Assembly: GCA_029876055.1 (NCBI GenBank)
Contig: CM056876.1
Coordinates: 5,332,001-5,396,000, forward strand
Reading direction: 5' to 3'
Length of the DNA: 64,000 bases
Source of the DNA: Madurella fahalii
Lineage: Eukaryota > Ascomycota > Sordariomycetes > Sordariales
A program made the position numbers and the translations under genes. Below the pieces are notes generated by a model. The model was not told where the DNA came from. It did not search any database and worked only from the letters and a program-made list of their open reading frames with translations. Positions 62,403 to 64,000 of this stretch are shown one piece after another (the first letter of the stretch is position 1; every line of letters begins with the position of its first letter).

Positions 62403-64000
62403 CTTGGGGCTGGGAAACCGACGGTCGTCTTGATGGGTTGCCGAAGGTTTTCTCAGCGCCTGCCCTCCACTTTTGGTTGATGCAGTTCTTGTCGAAAAAA
62501 ATTGACCGCCTTTGCAGGACAGAAAAGAGTGGGGGCGGGGGATTGGATCCGTTATCGAAAATTCCCCTTAGTCAGCAAGTACTACCAGGGTTAGGGTATT
62601 CTCACTTCGACCATTGTGTGGCCAACTCCCTTTCAGTAATGTACAGTACCATGAGCCTCAGCACAGACGTATCTTGTGTTGCCGTCAATTCATCCTGCCA
62701 TGATTGGCACAGGCGTCTAAGTGTTGTCCTCGCATCTGCCACAAGCCTGTTTGCGAGGTCTTGGAGCTGTGAGTTGCTTGTGACCGTGTCAGCCCTCAAA
62801 ATGGTGCCTAACCATTATTGGAATCATGTGACCGAAAGCCCATTCCACATTGTTGTTTGCTTCCGGACCCGATGTTGATGCCAAGGCTATACTTCGACAC
62901 TAGCAGGGGCCTAATCCAGCGCTCTCCACTTCCTCGACTTGTGGGCTTGTATGGTTCCGGCTATGGGGCATTTTGAACCGCATTGCATGCCTCCCAAACG
63001 GACATGGGCCACTCTTGTGGCGGAGTTGCGATGAGACACTCTCGCGAGCGGGGGTTTTAAAGATGCCAAAACGAAGTTACCTGCTGATATCCCCATTCAC
63101 ACGATTGACTGCGGATGTTTGAAGCTTTACCGGTTATGATGGAACAGCCAGTTACGGGCCAGTCTCATGGATGTGTTTGTATTGCGCGAATCTGACCTGT
63201 GGTTTGTTCATTAGGAATCGCGACATCAACGTGTTAGGCGATCAGTCGCTCCACCAGCTCCACTGCACCGCGTAGGCGGGATCTGGGGAATGTGGAGCTT
63301 CACTGGGCCAAGAGGCCCACAGAGCCCATTACGTCCCGAGCACTAGCACACGACCAGACACTACCTTAATCAGACCAGTATCAAGATCGAGTGTCTAGAA
63401 TTACCTTGATGCTAAGTACTCTATTTTGTCACCTAAATCAAGTTGTATCCGGCCTTGCGCCCTGCAGTCTCCGGTGGCCTGGAACTGGTTGCCAGGGGGT
63501 GCAAGGCAGCGTTACTTCCCCGCCCTGGGCCTGCGCCGTGGCGCCATGTCGAGTCAGCGGAAGGAGTGTGAGAACAGAGTGACGTCCTGAATCAAACCAT
63601 GATTGGCGCTTGGATATTGTTGCAACGCCTTACCCCGCTTTGCACCGGCCACAACTGCCCGCTTGCACCACCTGGGGAAAGGTGCTGGAGGCAGTCCGTG
63701 GTTTTGAACCGACCAGCTGTTCGTTCCAATTGGCCCGCAGCTGTGACCAGGTGAATCCCCCAAACACGCATGGGACGCTCATCCTCCCATTCATAAAGGG
63801 GGCTGCCGGTCCCCCTCAGCTTCTCCTCTTTGTGCTACCCCAGACTCTCCAAACTCGTTGTTTGCCATCAACTACTATCAACAGCTCCAAGCTACTTGCT
63901 ATCAATCGAGACGCCTGCGCCTATCACCTCCATATCCTGCAACACAACACATTCGACAGACCAACAACGTCTCTAGAGTAGAGGTACGCAACACCCGGTC
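62403..64000. other. Intergenic to right edge
   Basis: This 1.6 kb starts with the RLP24 promoter, including the TTAGGG-type element (62587-62598) and TGTACAGTAC (62640-62649). The remainder shows short motif-free frames. The last about 150 bases (CT-rich, many CAACA words) look like the 5' flank of a gene beyond the window. Confidence 0.45.
62587..62598 (+). promoter_or_regulatory. Telomere-repeat-like element AGGGTTAGGGTA upstream of RLP24
   Basis: This carries the TTAGGG unit and an overlapping partial copy, about 190 bp upstream of the RLP24 ATG. TTAGGG-like boxes, bound by Tbf1-type proteins in several fungi, occur upstream of ribosome-related genes. Function here is inferred. Confidence 0.45.

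Noticed and set aside
1..64000. Search for CRISPR arrays, transposase/reverse-transcriptase genes, rRNA and biosynthetic gene clusters
   Set aside because: No regular spacer-repeat pattern, no DDE, integrase or RT motifs, no rRNA-like conserved stretches, and no PKS, NRPS or terpene synthase genes were seen; the neighbours are unrelated housekeeping genes.

Overview
The window is nuclear DNA of a filamentous ascomycete (Pezizomycotina, most likely Sordariomycetes). The evidence is: short 47-183 bp introns with GTAAGT/GTATGT-type donors and CTAAC-type branch sites, GC-rich coding sequence, single-copy eukaryotic housekeeping genes, and gene types typical of this group (a UVS-2-like RAD18, a nuclear-encoded 21 kDa complex I subunit, a calcium-type external NADH dehydrogenase). 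No bacterial operons, CRISPR arrays, transposase genes, rRNA or convincing tRNA genes were seen. I resolved 22 protein-coding genes, nearly all to exon level; one (AVL9) is cut by the left edge.

Left third (1-25 kb): the 3' part of AVL9 (late secretory transport), then NMA111 (tandem HtrA-like nuclear serine protease), a DnaJ-domain protein, a very long INCENP/Sli15-like chromosomal passenger subunit divergent from RAD18 (post-replication repair E3), CHM7/CHMP7 (nuclear-envelope ESCRT-III) and TRS85 (TRAPPIII).

Middle third (25-43 kb): a secreted polysaccharide deacetylase with three related N-terminal modules, MCM6 with a cluster of ACGCG elements upstream, ESA1 (NuA4 acetyltransferase) head-to-head with REX4 (RNA exonuclease), a cyclopropane-fatty-acid-synthase-like methyltransferase, RNase H2 subunit C with an apparent -1 frameshift, and a PLP aminotransferase.

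Right third (43-64 kb): a long uncharacterised low-complexity protein, ATP17 (ATP synthase subunit f) head-to-head with NUO-21/NDUFS4 (complex I), GID8 head-to-head with URK1 (uridine kinase), external NADH dehydrogenase NDE1, NOP53 head-to-head with YPT6, and RLP24. The last 1.6 kb shows no gene.

Functionally this is dispersed housekeeping: DNA replication and repair (MCM6, RAD18, RNH2C), chromatin and mitosis (ESA1, INCENP), ribosome biogenesis (NOP53, RLP24, REX4), oxidative phosphorylation (ATP17, NUO-21, NDE1) and trafficking (AVL9, TRS85, YPT6, CHM7). I found no dedicated new multi-gene system. The most notable observations are the RNase H2C frameshift sitting on a slippery heptamer, the OXPHOS bidirectional promoter with one CCAAT box facing each gene, the ACGCG cluster upstream of MCM6, the triplicated modules of the deacetylase, a GC-AG intron in YPT6, three stop-free 3n introns that simple ORF calling would translate, and a 15-nt microexon in ATP17.
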